DNA of 64,000 nt from Polytrichum commune (lineage: Eukaryota; Streptophyta; Polytrichopsida; Polytrichales; Polytrichaceae). Made by a program: the position numbers and the translations under genes. Positions within the stretch are counted from its first letter, which is position 1. Every line of letters starts with the position of its first letter. Positions 34,501 through 45,712 of the stretch are shown here, piece by piece. The stretch lies in assembly GCA_950295325.1 (NCBI GenBank), contig OX485803.1, positions 27,900,001 to 27,964,000 on the forward strand, in the 5' to 3' direction. A model generated the notes under the pieces. The model did not search any database. It was not told the DNA's origin and worked only from the letters and a program-made list of their open reading frames with translations.

Positions 34501-37500
34501 TTGCCATTGGAGAAGGAAATTGATGACTTAAACGAGAATGAGATTGGCAAGGCATTGGTGGGAGTCGTCCATCCCGAAGGTCAAAGGGTTGTTATAGATT
34601 CGGGCTCGGGAAGTCTAGGTCCTAATTTTTACAATTATGGGGATAATGGGGATTATGCCCAATGGCTAAGGGAGTACCCCGAGTCCGAGGTTGATGTAAT
34701 GGTTACATTTCACCAAGTAGGCTTAGGGAGTGAATTTCCTAGTGTTAGTTTAGGAGAGGGCTCATTGTTGGAGCCATGTGAGGTGCTCACCGAGGAAGAG
34801 TGGGTTAGCGGTGGGTTAACACCTTGGGTAGATGACGTGGAAGAGGGTGAGGTTAGTTTAATTCATGTAGATGGGACTCAAGAGGAGGATGTGATTATTG
34901 AGTCATCGAAATTGGAGGAGCCTTTACATTTCAAGACCACGTCTACGGGGATAGTTGTAGGTCAAGATGTGAAAGATTACCCCAATGTGCCTTCCGATTG
35001 GTATCGGAACAAAGAGGAACAAGCACATGTATCGGAAGCGGATTGGCGGTACGTGGATGTGAAATTAAAGAATGGAAAAACCCGACAAATGAAGATGGGC
35101 TCCAAATTGGGGGAGAAAGAGGTTAGGGAGTATAGCAATTTGGTGGATGAGTTTAGTGATACTTTTGCATGGTCCTACGATGAGCTTAAGGGAATTCCTA
35201 GGGAAATGGTAGAGCACCGGATTCCTTTAATTCCGGGGGCGAGGCCAATTAGACAAAAGGAGAGGAGGATGAATCCTCAATTGCAATTGTTGGTGAAAGC
35301 GGAATTGGAAAGGTTATTGAAGGCCGGGTTTATCAAGCCGGTGGAAATCACGGATTGGGTTTCTCCTATGGTCTTAGTAAAGAAAAAAAATGGGAAATTA
35401 AGGGTTTGTGTCGACTATAGGAAATTGAATTCGTGCACACAAAAGGATCACTTCCCCTTACCTTTTATCACCTTGTTGCTTGAGGAGGTTGGAGGTCATT
35501 CGCGATATACCTTTATGGATGGGTATGCGGGTTATAATCAAATTTCCATAGCCCTCCAAGATATCCATAAAACGGCTTTTACTACACCTTGGGGTACTTT
35601 TGTGTGGGTAGTGATGCCATTTGGGTTATGTAATGCCCCGGCTACTTTCCAACGATTAGTAATGTATATCTTCACCGACTTGTTGTTCAAATCCATGACC
35701 GTCTTTGTGGACGATTTTAGCACACAAAGTAATGTGGATGATCACCTACATTGTGTTAGGGAGGCATTGGTTAGGTGTAGGAAGATGAGGTTAGCATTGA
35801 ACCCGGATAAGACATTTTTGGGAGTGAATAAGGGAGTGTTGTTGGGTTATGTTGTTAGTGAGAAAGGTAGAGAACCCGATCCGGATAAGATTGCGGCCAT
35901 AAGCGACTTGGCAACTCCAACCAATTCCAAGGGGATCTCTAAGTTGTTAGGACATGTGGGATGGTACCGGGAACTTATTCCTAATTTTTCAAAGATAGCG
36001 GTGCCCATTACCCATTTGCTCAAAAAGGATGTCAAATTCGAGTGGACGGATGCTTGTCAAAAAGCCTTTGAGGAATTGCGGGATAGGTTGAGCACCTATC
36101 CGGTGTTGATACCACCCAATTGGGGTAAACCTTTTCACGTCTATTGTGATGCTAGTAATGTGGCAATAGGGAGTGCGCTTTGTCAAGCAACGGGAGAAAA
36201 AGAGAACGATCAACCTATAGCTTATGCGAGTAAGCAATTGACCCCCGCCGAAAGAAACTACTCTACAACGGAGAGGGAGTGCCTAGCCATGGTGTTTTCC
36301 GTTAAAAAGTTTAGGCATTACCTCATGTGCAACCCGGTTGTATTTTTTGTTGACCACATGGCTATCAAGTATCTAATTAACAAGGCGGAGTTAAGTGGTA
36401 GGTTAGCTAGGTGGGTTTTGTTATTAGAAGAATTCGACTACACGGTGGAATATAAACCGGGTCGTATGCATTTACAAGCGGACCACTTGTCTAGGTTGTC
36501 GGAGGAGATAGGAAAAAATCCGGTAAATGATATGTTAGTAGATGATAGCCTCTTTGTGGTCACTTCTACACCGGAGTGGTATGCGGGCATAGTGGAATTT
36601 CTAACAACCCACAAGTTGCCCAAAGATTGGACAAAAGAAGAGAGAAGGAAGGTGAGGGTAAATAGTAGGCAATTTGTTGTAGTGGGCCATAGGTTGTTTA
36701 GAAGGGGGTCCGATGGTATTTTACGACGATGCGTGTCAAAAACGGAGGTTGAAGCGATTTTAATCGCTTGCCACGATAGCGCTTGCGGCGGTCACTTCTC
36801 GGGTCAACTCACCGGGCAAAAAATACTTAGAGCGGGCTACTTTTGGCCTACACTATTTAAGGACGCCCATGACTATGTAAGGAAATGCGACGCTTGCCAA
36901 CGGTATGCCCGAGACGACCTTAGAATGGAGATGCCTTTACATGTATCATTACCCTTAATTCCTTTCGAAAAATGGGGCATCGACTATGTGGGTGAGATCC
37001 ATCCCCAATCTTCAAAAGGAATGAAATATATTGTTGTGGCAACCGAGTACCTCACCAAGTGGGCGGAAGCCAAAGCGGTGAAGACCGACACGGCGGAACA
37101 CGCGGCAACATTTATGTACGAAAACATAATTTCGCGGTTCGGGGTGCCGAAGATCCTAGTAAGCGATAGGGGTACTCACTTTTTGAATGACTTGATTCGA
37201 GAGATGACAGAGAAATTTAAAATTGATCACCGGAAGACTACTCCCTACCACCCACAAACCAATGGACAAACGGAAAGGGTTAACGGAATTTTGGTGAGTA
37301 TACTACGCAAGACGGTTATAGACTCGAAGCGGGATTGGGATACGAAACTAACGGCGGCACTTTGGGCATACCGTACAACCTATAAGGTAACTACGCGTGC
37401 TACACCATTTTCCTTAGTCTATGGTCTTGAAGCGACACTACCAATCGAATACGAAGTCGAGTCACTTAGGGTGGCCGTGAGTACGAGACTTACCGAAAGT

Positions 37501-37824
37501 CAATCCTTACGAAATCGACTAACCGATTTGGAAGCACTTGACGAAGGGAGGAGAATGGCGGCTCAACACATTGAGGCAATCCAAAGAAGAAGAAAAATTA
37601 CTTTCGACAAACGACATAAGAGAAGGGCCCTAACACCGGGAATGATGGTCATGATTCAAGACGCACGAAAGCTTGAATTTCCGGCGAAATTCAATGCGGT
37701 ATGGTTAGGACCTTACCTTGTCTATGAGGTCTTTCCTAATAATTCAATTCAATTGGAAACGTTGAATGGTGAGCTCTTTCCTACCCGTACATCGGGAAGT
37801 AGATGTAAGGAGTACCGAGCTTGA
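31585..37824 (+). CDS. gag-pol: Gag-Pol polyprotein of the gypsy retrotransposon
   Basis: Single 2079-codon frame. An ATG at 31580 is in another frame; the ATG at 31585 fits. Order by approximate residue: gag (capsid-like region about 150-310); zinc knuckle CVQCGQPGHTRQFC at about 432-445, followed by a second Cys/His-rich cluster; protease with VLVDGGSSLN at about 848; reverse transcriptase with YAGYNQI at about 1313 and FVDDFS (the FVDD catalytic box) at about 1373; RNase H with YCDAS at about 1519; integrase with its HHCC zinc site at about 1729-1770, then DYVG, SDRGTHF and QTERVNG, which supply the DDE triad. The end lacks a chromodomain. There is no frameshift between gag and pol. All catalytic motifs I looked for are present, so it may be active. 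Confidence 0.95.
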   Translation: MQGRTRSQKPSLIVGLEKSTRKRRSSKISDRLEQDNVRIESCLNVEPRTRSILDTLELGAQLEEEITPSKLSGETSSENYTLREEFPVEVDRGLLNSSPVTMAEERGMDPPPIPPIPPIPPIPPIDPLVRPRGLPIVVPQNLAAMDMPSHLPKFYGTKDEDPSRHMERYIERLASFLITDPGYWLVWFPTTLEGEAYEWYRDHAEGHFRGWEQLQREFLNEFRPEVGQSTALRALSSLKQGREEEISAYIRRFDLVCTRFVGTMLNDDTLKQFFIQGFFKSGTIRGVLERNPLTLADAKRAARDIENLDKDHERLWRREDELIPQFIPIHPRVVAVEPAKYENQIPYAIVDTGPRPLAVREPAPLLALPAPRTDPHLEEVERRLGASQLGFQEAMIKQMQSLTDQMSLMIRSQQPGPPPPVESGRHSSGLWCVQCGQPGHTRQFCRSGQNRDQRGNGNPPQQNQRGQAPPHYGNGSNRGPQPRGQGGQNLEKKEFHPFCGRWHAQGQCWSEGQEFNCSNCGGSHPSDTCRQPDKIINVPYPVANPQQQARDNMRGARPQGVLANELRPPNLYYDHSNARQTFHPPAGLQTTTGYIPIQNRQGVPPNGSNERQAPPTDPGPSNSQDVRFMDGVLEATCDDMLPLPTRIGEEQSQWPPHTNAITYELVKGKGVVEEAPALAVTTRARRGDAPLEVGIGEQGNYSSDEEINLSELDRVARRATKDVERENIILQDRERTNAVHDLDNSDVGEWEGPGVPVDEFDVVGNSKVERSTGYDLWADLSTLKADITFGQLLEISPTARKTLKEGMPVHKRMRKVKAKIAARIQSQGGRDVKAIEIEVVIVDKVVPNVLVDGGSSLNILPEDTMKKLGLGLTGPSPLVINMANQSSTTPLGMIKDCRMTTGGEEYLVTFHVIKMHSNKDTFPILLGRPWLRMANAMVNWGGPKPSITYGPEGNRVIVSIGSLEGWMKKEMYLPLEKEIDDLNENEIGKALVGVVHPEGQRVVIDSGSGSLGPNFYNYGDNGDYAQWLREYPESEVDVMVTFHQVGLGSEFPSVSLGEGSLLEPCEVLTEEEWVSGGLTPWVDDVEEGEVSLIHVDGTQEEDVIIESSKLEEPLHFKTTSTGIVVGQDVKDYPNVPSDWYRNKEEQAHVSEADWRYVDVKLKNGKTRQMKMGSKLGEKEVREYSNLVDEFSDTFAWSYDELKGIPREMVEHRIPLIPGARPIRQKERRMNPQLQLLVKAELERLLKAGFIKPVEITDWVSPMVLVKKKNGKLRVCVDYRKLNSCTQKDHFPLPFITLLLEEVGGHSRYTFMDGYAGYNQISIALQDIHKTAFTTPWGTFVWVVMPFGLCNAPATFQRLVMYIFTDLLFKSMTVFVDDFSTQSNVDDHLHCVREALVRCRKMRLALNPDKTFLGVNKGVLLGYVVSEKGREPDPDKIAAISDLATPTNSKGISKLLGHVGWYRELIPNFSKIAVPITHLLKKDVKFEWTDACQKAFEELRDRLSTYPVLIPPNWGKPFHVYCDASNVAIGSALCQATGEKENDQPIAYASKQLTPAERNYSTTERECLAMVFSVKKFRHYLMCNPVVFFVDHMAIKYLINKAELSGRLARWVLLLEEFDYTVEYKPGRMHLQADHLSRLSEEIGKNPVNDMLVDDSLFVVTSTPEWYAGIVEFLTTHKLPKDWTKEERRKVRVNSRQFVVVGHRLFRRGSDGILRRCVSKTEVEAILIACHDSACGGHFSGQLTGQKILRAGYFWPTLFKDAHDYVRKCDACQRYARDDLRMEMPLHVSLPLIPFEKWGIDYVGEIHPQSSKGMKYIVVATEYLTKWAEAKAVKTDTAEHAATFMYENIISRFGVPKILVSDRGTHFLNDLIREMTEKFKIDHRKTTPYHPQTNGQTERVNGILVSILRKTVIDSKRDWDTKLTAALWAYRTTYKVTTRATPFSLVYGLEATLPIEYEVESLRVAVSTRLTESQSLRNRLTDLEALDEGRRMAAQHIEAIQRRRKITFDKRHKRRALTPGMMVMIQDARKLEFPAKFNAVWLGPYLVYEVFPNNSIQLETLNGELFPTRTSGSRCKEYRA

Positions 37825-37884
37825 CTAGGCAACTTACCCTTGGAGCAGAGATGTTTGGATTCATCCCCCGATGGTCGCCAATTA

Positions 37885-40142
37885 TGTGAGCCCAAAAGGG
37901 TGCCCACATTTAGTCTTAGACCTTTGAAACGTTAGTTGATGCACTTTGAAGTAGCATGTTACTTCACAAAAATATAAAAAGAGTGAAATGTTAGTCTTAG
38001 AAGTACCATGTTGTAAGAGGCTAGGATGTGAGTTGTTATTGTGTTTTTACCTTCGGAAGGATTTGAGTGAATGAGGATAGGTAAGGAGAACTTGGATTGA
38101 GTAGTTAGTGAGTAGGCTAGTACAAATGGATGGAGACAACCAAAGTGACTCAAGAGGCAAGTGCATTCGAATTGGGATGAATGGAGGATCACATGGAGCG
38201 CACAAGTGGACCACCTCATCATGGCCACTTAATGGGGAAGGCCCAAGGAAGAATGCAAGGTGGAGGATAAGCAAATTCTCAAAGCACCAATCAAATCACG
38301 AGTTAAGCATCGTGGTTTGAATTAAGTGGTGAGCGACGATTTGGGAAAGTAAGGGGAGAAAGTTATGGCGGCGGAAAGCGAAGGAGGCTAAGTTTGGGTT
38401 GAAGCATCCCAAGTTTGGTAAAGTGTGGTAGGTAGAAAGCCAAGGCTAGTTAAATGTTCGAATTAGGATCCTTGTTGATCATTTGAGGGAGGAAGACTTA
38501 GAAGATAGGATTGGCGCCTACTAAGTAGGAGGAAATCTCAAGGGCTTATCGTGAGCCTTGAGGGTGCTCACCCCCTCAAGCCTACTATATAATCCCTCAT
38601 TCTTCCCTCACTCATCCTCTCTTTCCTTTGTGCTCCAAGGCACCCCACGAGTTATAAGTGTGGGTGTGGGAAGCCATATTGGAGCACATGTGTGTGCTTA
38701 GTTTTTAGTTTGAGAGCCAAGGCTTGTTAGCCTTGAAGAGGGCTTGACCTCTTGGTAGAATTAGTGTTGACGTGAAGGATTTTAAAGTTAATTCATGATT
38801 CCAATTTGTGGTACTTAAAGTTCATGTTTTGAATACACGTGGTTGCAAGTTCCATGTTTAAGAGTTGAGCACTTGATGTTGTGATGAGTGCAAAAATATA
38901 CTTGTGTGGATTAGTTAGTCTTAGTGAAGTTAGGAAATTCTCTCTCCCCCTCTCCTCTCTAGGATTTTAGGATTTTAGGATTAGAGAAGAATTGTGTGAT
39001 TAGAAAGGGGTTGTTAGTAGAATTAGGGAGATTAGGTAGGAAGATTAGTTGAGGGCTTGAATAATTAGTGAGGTAGTTGGGGATTACAACTACAAAGTTG
39101 TGGGTTCATGAAGGAGCTGGGTTTATGAAGGAGCTGGGTTTGTTTAGTTAGAAAGTAAAGAGCTGGGTTTATGAAGGAGCTGGGTTTGTTTAGTTAGAAG
39201 CTAAGGAGCTGGGTTCATGAAGGAGCTGGGTTTATGAAGGAGCTGGGTTTGTTTAGTTAGAAAGTAAAGAGCTGGGTTTATGAAGGAGCTGGGTTTGTTT
39301 AGTTAGAAGCTAAGGAGCTGGGTTCATGAAGGAGCTGGGTTTATGAAGGAGCTGGGTTTGTTTAGTTAGAAGCTAAGAAGCTGGGTTTATGAAGGAGCTG
39401 GGTTTATGTAATTAGAAAGTAAAGAGATGGGTTCATGAAGGAGCTTAGTAGATAGCCTACCTAATTAGCTCATAGACAAGTAGTTAGTTACATTATGCTA
39501 GTTAGTGTTATGTGTGGCTTTCACAAGTAAATGTATTTGAGATTGACTATAGAGAATAGTGTTTTTTTTTAACACTTGCATCCTCTCTTTAAAAATAAAC
39601 CACGTGCACAACTTAATGGAGAATGTGGAGCACTCTCGCGATGACAAGACAAAGGAAGCAAAGACCAAAGGTGCGAGGGAGAGATTGACATAAGTCACAT
39701 AAGTATTTCTTAATACTTAAAGGCTTATGTACGGTATGGAGACACCAAGTGAGACCTCTTATAGTAGCGATACGGAATACACAAGTGATAGTTCAAGTGG
39801 TAGTATAGAGTCAACGGCACGGACTCCATTTAGGAGAGGGATATCCTCAAGGGCTTGTGTAGCTAAAGCAGCCGGATGGACGTTAGAAGCAAACAAAGAC
39901 AAAATAGCACCCGAGCATAAGGAGGTTAAAATAACATAGTTAACTTGTGCATTCTCCACATACGTATTGAAATTGTACATTGAGTTGTTAAAAGTGAAAT
40001 TCCAGTTAAATCCAAGACCACTTGAAGGGTGAACCTTGCATTATGGACTCATCCAAGTCCAAATCCAATACCGCGGAGGAATGTGAGCCCAAACCCACTA
40101 CTCGGACTACGGATGCTTAAGGGTGGGGGGTTTGGCCTCACA
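37885..40142 (+). repeat. 3' LTR of the gypsy retrotransposon
   Basis: 2258 bp, offset exactly 9469 bp from the 5' LTR, with one noticed difference (t at 40114 against c at 30645). It contains the same tandem block and TATA box. It is followed by the ctatg target duplication. Confidence 0.95.
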
Positions 40143-41142
40143 CTATGGCACTTGATCGGCAGTTGCATTGGTTTGTTGTGGCTATGGCGAATAATTCTCC
40201 TCATGCAATGAGGGCCATGGACACCCACATTTATCCCTTAACCAAACTATGGCGTGCCTTGGCACAATCTGCCCCTTTGAAGGGTATGTTTCCCGAGTTC
40301 TTTAAGCTCGCAGAAATTGCGATGATCCAGGTACGGGGTTATATTTTGAAAATATGTTACTTCATTAAACTTTCTCATGCTTTTTGTATTCATGTTCTTG
40401 AATGCAAGTTGGTTTCTTACTGACTTTGTCTCTTTGCATCCATTTTGTAGGTTCTTGGGAGCGTAGAAGACGAAAGAACATTTTCCAATGTTTCTTTCTT
40501 GAAGAACAAACTCCGCAACCGCTTAACTGAACATTTACCTCTTGCTACAACAATGTTTGCACAAAAACATTACACATTGACATCATTCCCGTACAAGGAT
40601 GTCGTTTCAGATTGGAGAGCTTGCAAGCCGAAGCGCGGCCGATATGCACTTGGTGTTTGATTTGCATAGAATGAGACATTTAGGGGGTTTTTCCCACTTC
40701 TTCATAACTATTTAGAATACAAGGATCTTATATAACTTCTACTTTTAAGAGCCTACATCTCATACGGCTTATTGGCGATGCATGCCATTGTAAATAAAGA
40801 AGTGGTTTCCTCCTAAATTTTTTGTGACGTATTTTGTGGGATGTAATTTCGCATATTTACTGCTGCATTTCCTTGTTCCAATAGTGGCCTTGCAATATTT
40901 TTTATTTTTCATTTAGCTAAACTTCCAAAAGGCATCACAACAAGTATCGCATTTGCATTTCTCTACTGTCCATTTTAGATAGCGGCAATTTCATTCTACC
41001 ACACATTTCATCGCGAATGTTTACAATTTCCTTACATGTTCACATAGCCGAAACTGCAATGTAAACAACCATTATAATAGCTATTTCACCCCCCAGTAAA
41101 AAATGAAAAAAAATTCGCTGGTTGTAGTGTTGTTTTGGCAAC

Positions 41143-41180
41143 AACACTATATTCGTTAATCAGAGACTTTCGAAAGTCTC
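41143..41180 (-). repeat. Element end motif and subterminal palindrome, copy A
   Basis: AACACTATATTCGTTAA is followed by the perfect 18-bp palindrome GAGACTTTCGAAAGTCTC. The hAT target duplication ends 14 bp outside it. Confidence 0.75.
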
Positions 41181-41543
41181 AAAATAAAATATGCCCATAG
41201 TTTGGGATGCCAATATTGTGGGCATACGGAATATTGGGAACATCAAGAACATAACGATTTAAAAAGTTGCACGTAAAGAATATTCTCATTTCTAAAAATA
41301 GAGAATGTCAATTAAAATGCAAACGTGAGCTCCATGTGGAAAATAACAATCGAATCTAAAAAAACAAATGGTTTATGTCATTATAGAGTTTGGGGTGCGC
41401 ATCCCATAAGTAAGGCTCTTATGAATTTGGATGGCACATCCCAAACGTACCACAATGGAGTGTGACAAGTCCATGAAGTCTATTAAAAACCAAGTCTACT
41501 AAGCATCCATGTTTTTCGCCATGAACTCCCACCTATGTTATGT

Positions 41544-44500
41544 TTACCCATCTCCGTCTTCCGCTTCATATCCATTATCGGCGTCATTTTCCGCAGCTGC
41601 AATACGTGCCAAGTTGTCTTTGGCAAAATCTATATGTTTTGGGGGGATGATCATTGTTTCTGTTTTGGAACCTTTGCGCGGCTTCCAAGCACAAAGTATA
41701 GTATCCGTGTTTATCCAAACCGGTGTGTACGCTGAGTCCACTGTCCACTTAAAATTCTTTTTGGTGTCCCAACCTAAATAAGTGCGTAGCACGTTCTGGT
41801 CTTTAGTACTTGGACGACAATATTCCACCTCAATCTGACAAAAGTTGGGACTAGTTCGAACAAAATTGGGTGAAGACAATGCTTTCATCAACCAAATTGG
41901 CTTGGGATGTTCCTCATCCCCTGCTCGTACAAGGACCAAATAACCTTCATGGCAATCAACACCTACACGAAACGACGGTGCCGGTCGATTGCGGGCAGGG
42001 CCAACGTAATGCTCGTCCATTGCGAACTCTTCACGAACGTCTCCATTGCTAAAAACCATGGTGTCGGACTCGACAACCGTCAAACGACTTTGTGGCCAAA
42101 ATCCTTGTGTTAAAGTTGTACGGGTGTCACCACCAAGTGTCATTAGGGCCGAGTGAATGCGATCCCAATACGCAATCAAAGGTTCATGAGTATCTCTAAC
42201 ACGTCTAGTGATGTCTTCCTCACACAACTCTTTCCAATATTCAATGAATCCGGATATGCCTTTGATGATTTCTGGCCCATTCCTTATAGGGTCGGGTTTG
42301 CAAGGCTTTGGATCCCCATCCGGGAGCAAACATTTCCCATCATTGTCTTGACGCCATACGAGTATACCATCATCCGGTCCCCAATTAGGAGATGTGCACA
42401 AAAGCTTGAATTGCATGGCTGGGAGACCATCATCCCTTATATAGAATCGGAATTGTTGTGCTTTGGTATGCCCCACCAAACGGTCCCCTCCCTTCAACAT
42501 GTATGACTTGATGAAGGCCTTGAAATCTGGTACTTCCTCAATCATGTGCGGAATTACTGGCATATGGTCCAAATCCATATACGATTTCATAAGAAGAGGT
42601 ATGGTTGGAAAATCTTCTTCATGCAATTTCATACTCCACCGTCCGAATGATGCATCAATGTCGTCGTGTGTATGTCCCACCTCAAAAACGACACAAACAC
42701 CTCATTGAAGATTCCTTTCGCCACGAGCAATGACCAAAAACAAAATACGTATCGACATTTGTTGTCTTTCGCGCAATTATCAAGTTGAACGTGAAGAGTT
42801 GGAGGCAATGGTTTTGCACAAATAGGTTCTCCCGGTGGTTCTGGCAATGACGACATACAAACCTCCTTCCCCGCAAGCACTGCTTCGTAAAAGGGTGTCG
42901 TTCCACAACCATCAAAAAGTGCACGTGATGAATGTAACGGCGGCTTCTCCAGATCGCGCAAGAGTTTTGCAAATGAACCCACTGTGTGGTTAGCATCGCC
43001 AGGGTAAAAATCCAACCCATAATGGACATACTTTACGTCTCCATGGCCGTGGGCAATCATCCTTGCGAAAAAAAACAAACGATGCTTGAACAACAACAAT
43101 AACAACGACAACTCCAAACGGAGGTATGAAATTGGACATTTGGCAAACACACCCAGTAAAATTTGAGAGAATTTGAATACATATTTGTGATTCAATACAA
43201 ACCTGTGACAGATACGGGCAACTTGAAGAGACCATCCGTGGCCTTAATTTTGCGTGCATAACAAGGGCATGCGGTCTTGGCGTGGTCCATTTTATCATGG
43301 ATGATTGTTAGAACCTCTGTAGGCCTCATTATGGATAGAGCACGGTTCTTGTAGTAATCTTGACGGTGAGCCTCTTGGTTGTTGACATGTTCAATATATT
43401 TTGCTTGGTGTCTAGTGTGGGATTCGGTGCCTATGGGGTGGGCGTCTCGAAGACCTTTGTATTTTTCACACGTCGTACACCTAGCGAACTTGTCCCTAGG
43501 TCTCTTCAAAATGTATTCGGCAAGTTGTTGGTTTTTAATCACACTCAACTTGGACAAAGAAATGGGCCCACATCCCGCTATGCGACCCACTTCATTGATG
43601 TCCGTTAATATGTTCTTCCATTTTGTACCCGTGGGCAATACCATTTGTACAACTTTCTCCCCTGACGACAATGTCCTCGTCTTGTGGGGCATTGCATCGG
43701 CCAATGGAACTATGATGGTGGAGAGTGTCGCGGAGGCTTGGAGTGTAGCCTCCCTAGGTTTCTTTGTGCCCGAATTGCCATGAAATCGAGAGCGGCGACC
43801 CAACAATGAATATTTTTGAAACCTATAAAAGTCAGACTTTGACACGGCGTGGATGGTATACCACGCAGTACAACACACTTCCACATTCTCAAGTGTGACC
43901 ACCTTACGCCCATGGGTGTCAATGTGGACATTTTTGTGGACCTCGAGTTTCTTTGCCGATCTCATACGGAAATCCGCAAGCCACATCTCTTGACGTAGGG
44001 ACTTAATTTTCTCCCGCGGGAAAAATTGGCAACATTTCCTCTCGCAACAGTCCTTGGCGGACACAAGACGGATAGATTCGTCTCCCAATATGCGATCCCG
44101 TCGACGTTCCTTATCTCTACGAGGCACACGGTTAGAATCATATCTGCGTAGGCCTTTGCGAGGACGTATTTTGGCCAACAAAGCTAATTGCGTTTGATTA
44201 TGGTGGCGCTCATGGTCCAACAAGCTTACTCCGTCATGGAGAACCCGACAAAGAGGCCATCGATGCAAGGAAAATCTCCATGTCACCGGGACGTCAAGCG
44301 GAAGCAAAGAATTCAAGATGCACACACCCACATCATCGGGACCAAGGGGATTGGCATCCACACAATCACGGGGATAAGAGTTTCTACATATGCCATCTGC
44401 CACCGGGACACCAACATCGTTGAAAAGAACAACATCAAGGCCCACCCATTGCTCCCTACCGAAACCGGCACATAACGGAATGTCATCATTGTCATCCCCG

Positions 44501-44673
44501 GAACGTATAGATTGTTCGTGCGCTTCAAATGATTCGTGGGAGGATGCATCCACAAACCCACCCATGGCATTTGCCATGCCATGACTATCTGCCGATGGCG
44601 AAGATAGTTCACAGTCATCATCGGAAGAGGAAGCTTTTGTGGACAACTCCAATGAACTATATCCAACGTGCAT
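41544..44673 (-). pseudogene. DUF7869-type gene, copy A (frameshifted)
   Basis: Two-exon gene closely similar to copy B at 48301-51397. Exon 1 runs from ATG 44673 to about 43199-43203, exon 2 from 43061 to the stop at 41544. One base is missing at about 42678-42684 relative to copy B, which breaks the frame inside the conserved FLxVGHTHDDIDASF motif. The usual donor (after 43203) joined to the acceptor at 43061 would also give a stop; only a GT four bases further (exon end 43199) keeps the frame. The N-terminal Cys-rich part and the core block HVQLDNCAKDNKCRYVFCFW are otherwise present. Proposed role before inactivation: transposase-like protein; this is inference. Confidence 0.82.
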
Positions 44674-45130
44674 CGCCATCCAACCTAAACAAACCACCAA
44701 TAAAATGACCAACACAACAACCACCGCAATGCATACAAAAGCGGATATGAGATATGCCTACATATATGGCTCAAAAATCACAAACAACTCTCGCCACACC
44801 GTTGCGGGACCTCACATATGAAGACGAACGTGCGTTCGACAACAACCCCATGACATGCAAATCCTACACGGGACTCAGACGTCCCTGCACAACGGAACCC
44901 CATTCCGATATATATTACCCGTGAAGGGCTTTGGGTCGAGTCGCCAATAAAACATTGGAAGGGTTGTCCACCACCAAGGGACAACACAAGCACATATATT
45001 CACGAACGCGCGGACGAAAACATCAACCCAATATACAATAAAATCTAAATGGGACATATTATAAGAGCACCTAAAATATACTTGCCACTTTATCCACATG
45101 CAGTAAGCATCATATTTGATGGGCGAGTGT

Positions 45131-45150
45131 TTACGAACGATCGTTCGTAA
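45131..45150. repeat. Perfect palindrome upstream of copy A
   Basis: TTACGAACGATCGTTCGTAA is a perfect 20-bp palindrome. It has the same outer TTACG/CGTAA as the right-element palindromes but a different core (AACGATCGTT). A degenerate relative, CGAACGTGCGTTCG, lies at about 44826-44839. Confidence 0.85.
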
Positions 45151-45712
45151 GTTCCAGCCGAAACTTAGGGGCGGATGCAAACGACCGATCATATGTATGT
45201 TACAGCCGCGACAGTGTTTGGAAAAAATGATTGGACACGTCCGAATAGAGATATCGGACGAAGCTATTTTGCGAGCGGTGAGCGGTGAGCGGTAACTTCC
45301 GCGATATTTTGATTAAAATGTTATTTTAAGCAGTAAGTTTAGGTATATTTGAACTAAATGTATTTTAAGTAATTTTTTTTCTAAACTTAATGAACAGTGG
45401 GACCTATGACCGTGGACAATTAAGGACTATGATATAGGAAAAAATGTTATTGTATCAGTGAAAAATATGGTTTAGGGGCTTAAATTGAACATTTGGAACT
45501 AATATCAGTAATAAATATGGGTTTGTCTCAAGTCAAACACGTACAGTTTCAGTACAAGGAGAATTAGTGGTACTCCAAAAAGGCCACGCAACTTTGGAAA
45601 AGAGAAATACATGTGGTGCGTCAAATGTATTGTAGTGGCCCTTTTTAGTATCACTACATCATGATTATAAAAAATCTTGCATACATATGTTTCTTTAAAG
45701 AAACAGAAAACT
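45151..45712. other. No gene seen
   Basis: AT-rich DNA between the copy-A element and the MULE-like pseudogene. It contains a doubled ggtgagc phrase (about 45278-45291) and no coding region. Confidence 0.3.

Larger units (their letters stand above)
28416..40142 (+). mobile_element. Intact Ty3/gypsy LTR retrotransposon (Tat-like)
   Basis: 11,727 bp, bounded by TG...CA with a 5-bp target duplication ctatg (28411-28415 and 40143-40147). It has two 2258-bp LTRs and one uninterrupted 2079-codon gag-pol frame. The LTRs look almost identical; I noticed one difference (c at 30645, t at 40114), so the insertion is young. It lies in an exon of the hAT transposase gene, in the same orientation. No chromodomain is seen. 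Tat-lineage placement rests on motifs such as DGGSSLN in the protease and MDGYAGYNQI in the reverse transcriptase. A clear polypurine tract before the 3' LTR is not evident. Confidence 0.95.
25521..40660 (+). pseudogene. hAT transposase gene, five exons, disrupted by an LTR retrotransposon
   Basis: Exons by frame and GT-AG signals: 25521-25858, 26421-26841, 26942-28091, 28195-28415 continuing at 40148-40330, and 40451-40660. With the retrotransposon and one copy of its ctatg duplication removed, the frame is open for about 840 codons. Visible parts: a BED-type zinc finger (CIIC near 26503, then Lys/His-rich sequence); TCDEVTTLDNQSW, likely the first catalytic Asp region; FGADGASV and MHCVAHRSNLAVQ, typical of hAT catalytic domains; and a C-terminal dimerisation region with EDERTFSN in the last exon. 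It resembles the animal ZNF862-like hAT group more than Ac. It was intact until the retrotransposon landed, so the hAT may have been active recently. Confidence 0.88.
24618..41120 (+). mobile_element. hAT transposon, split by a gypsy retrotransposon
   Basis: Terminal inverted repeats CAGCGAATTTT (left, from 24618) and AAAATTCGCTG (right, ending 41120), with an 8-bp target duplication gttgtagt (24610-24617 and 41121-41128). These are the hallmarks of hAT elements. Without the inserted gypsy element the hAT is about 4.8 kb and carries one five-exon transposase gene. A foldback element lies in its first intron. The short distance from its right end to the DUF7869-type element end at 41143 is notable. 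Confidence 0.92.
41143..45150 (-). mobile_element. Broken element carrying DUF7869-type copy A
   Basis: Begins at the end motif AACACTATATTCGTTAA (41143-41159), followed by the perfect palindrome GAGACTTTCGAAAGTCTC (41163-41180). It contains a broken DUF7869-type gene and, upstream of it, the perfect palindrome TTACGAACGATCGTTCGTAA (45131-45150). No divergent ParB-like gene follows; a MULE-like pseudogene starts at 45713 instead. The upper border is therefore uncertain and the copy is probably truncated. Confidence 0.6.
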
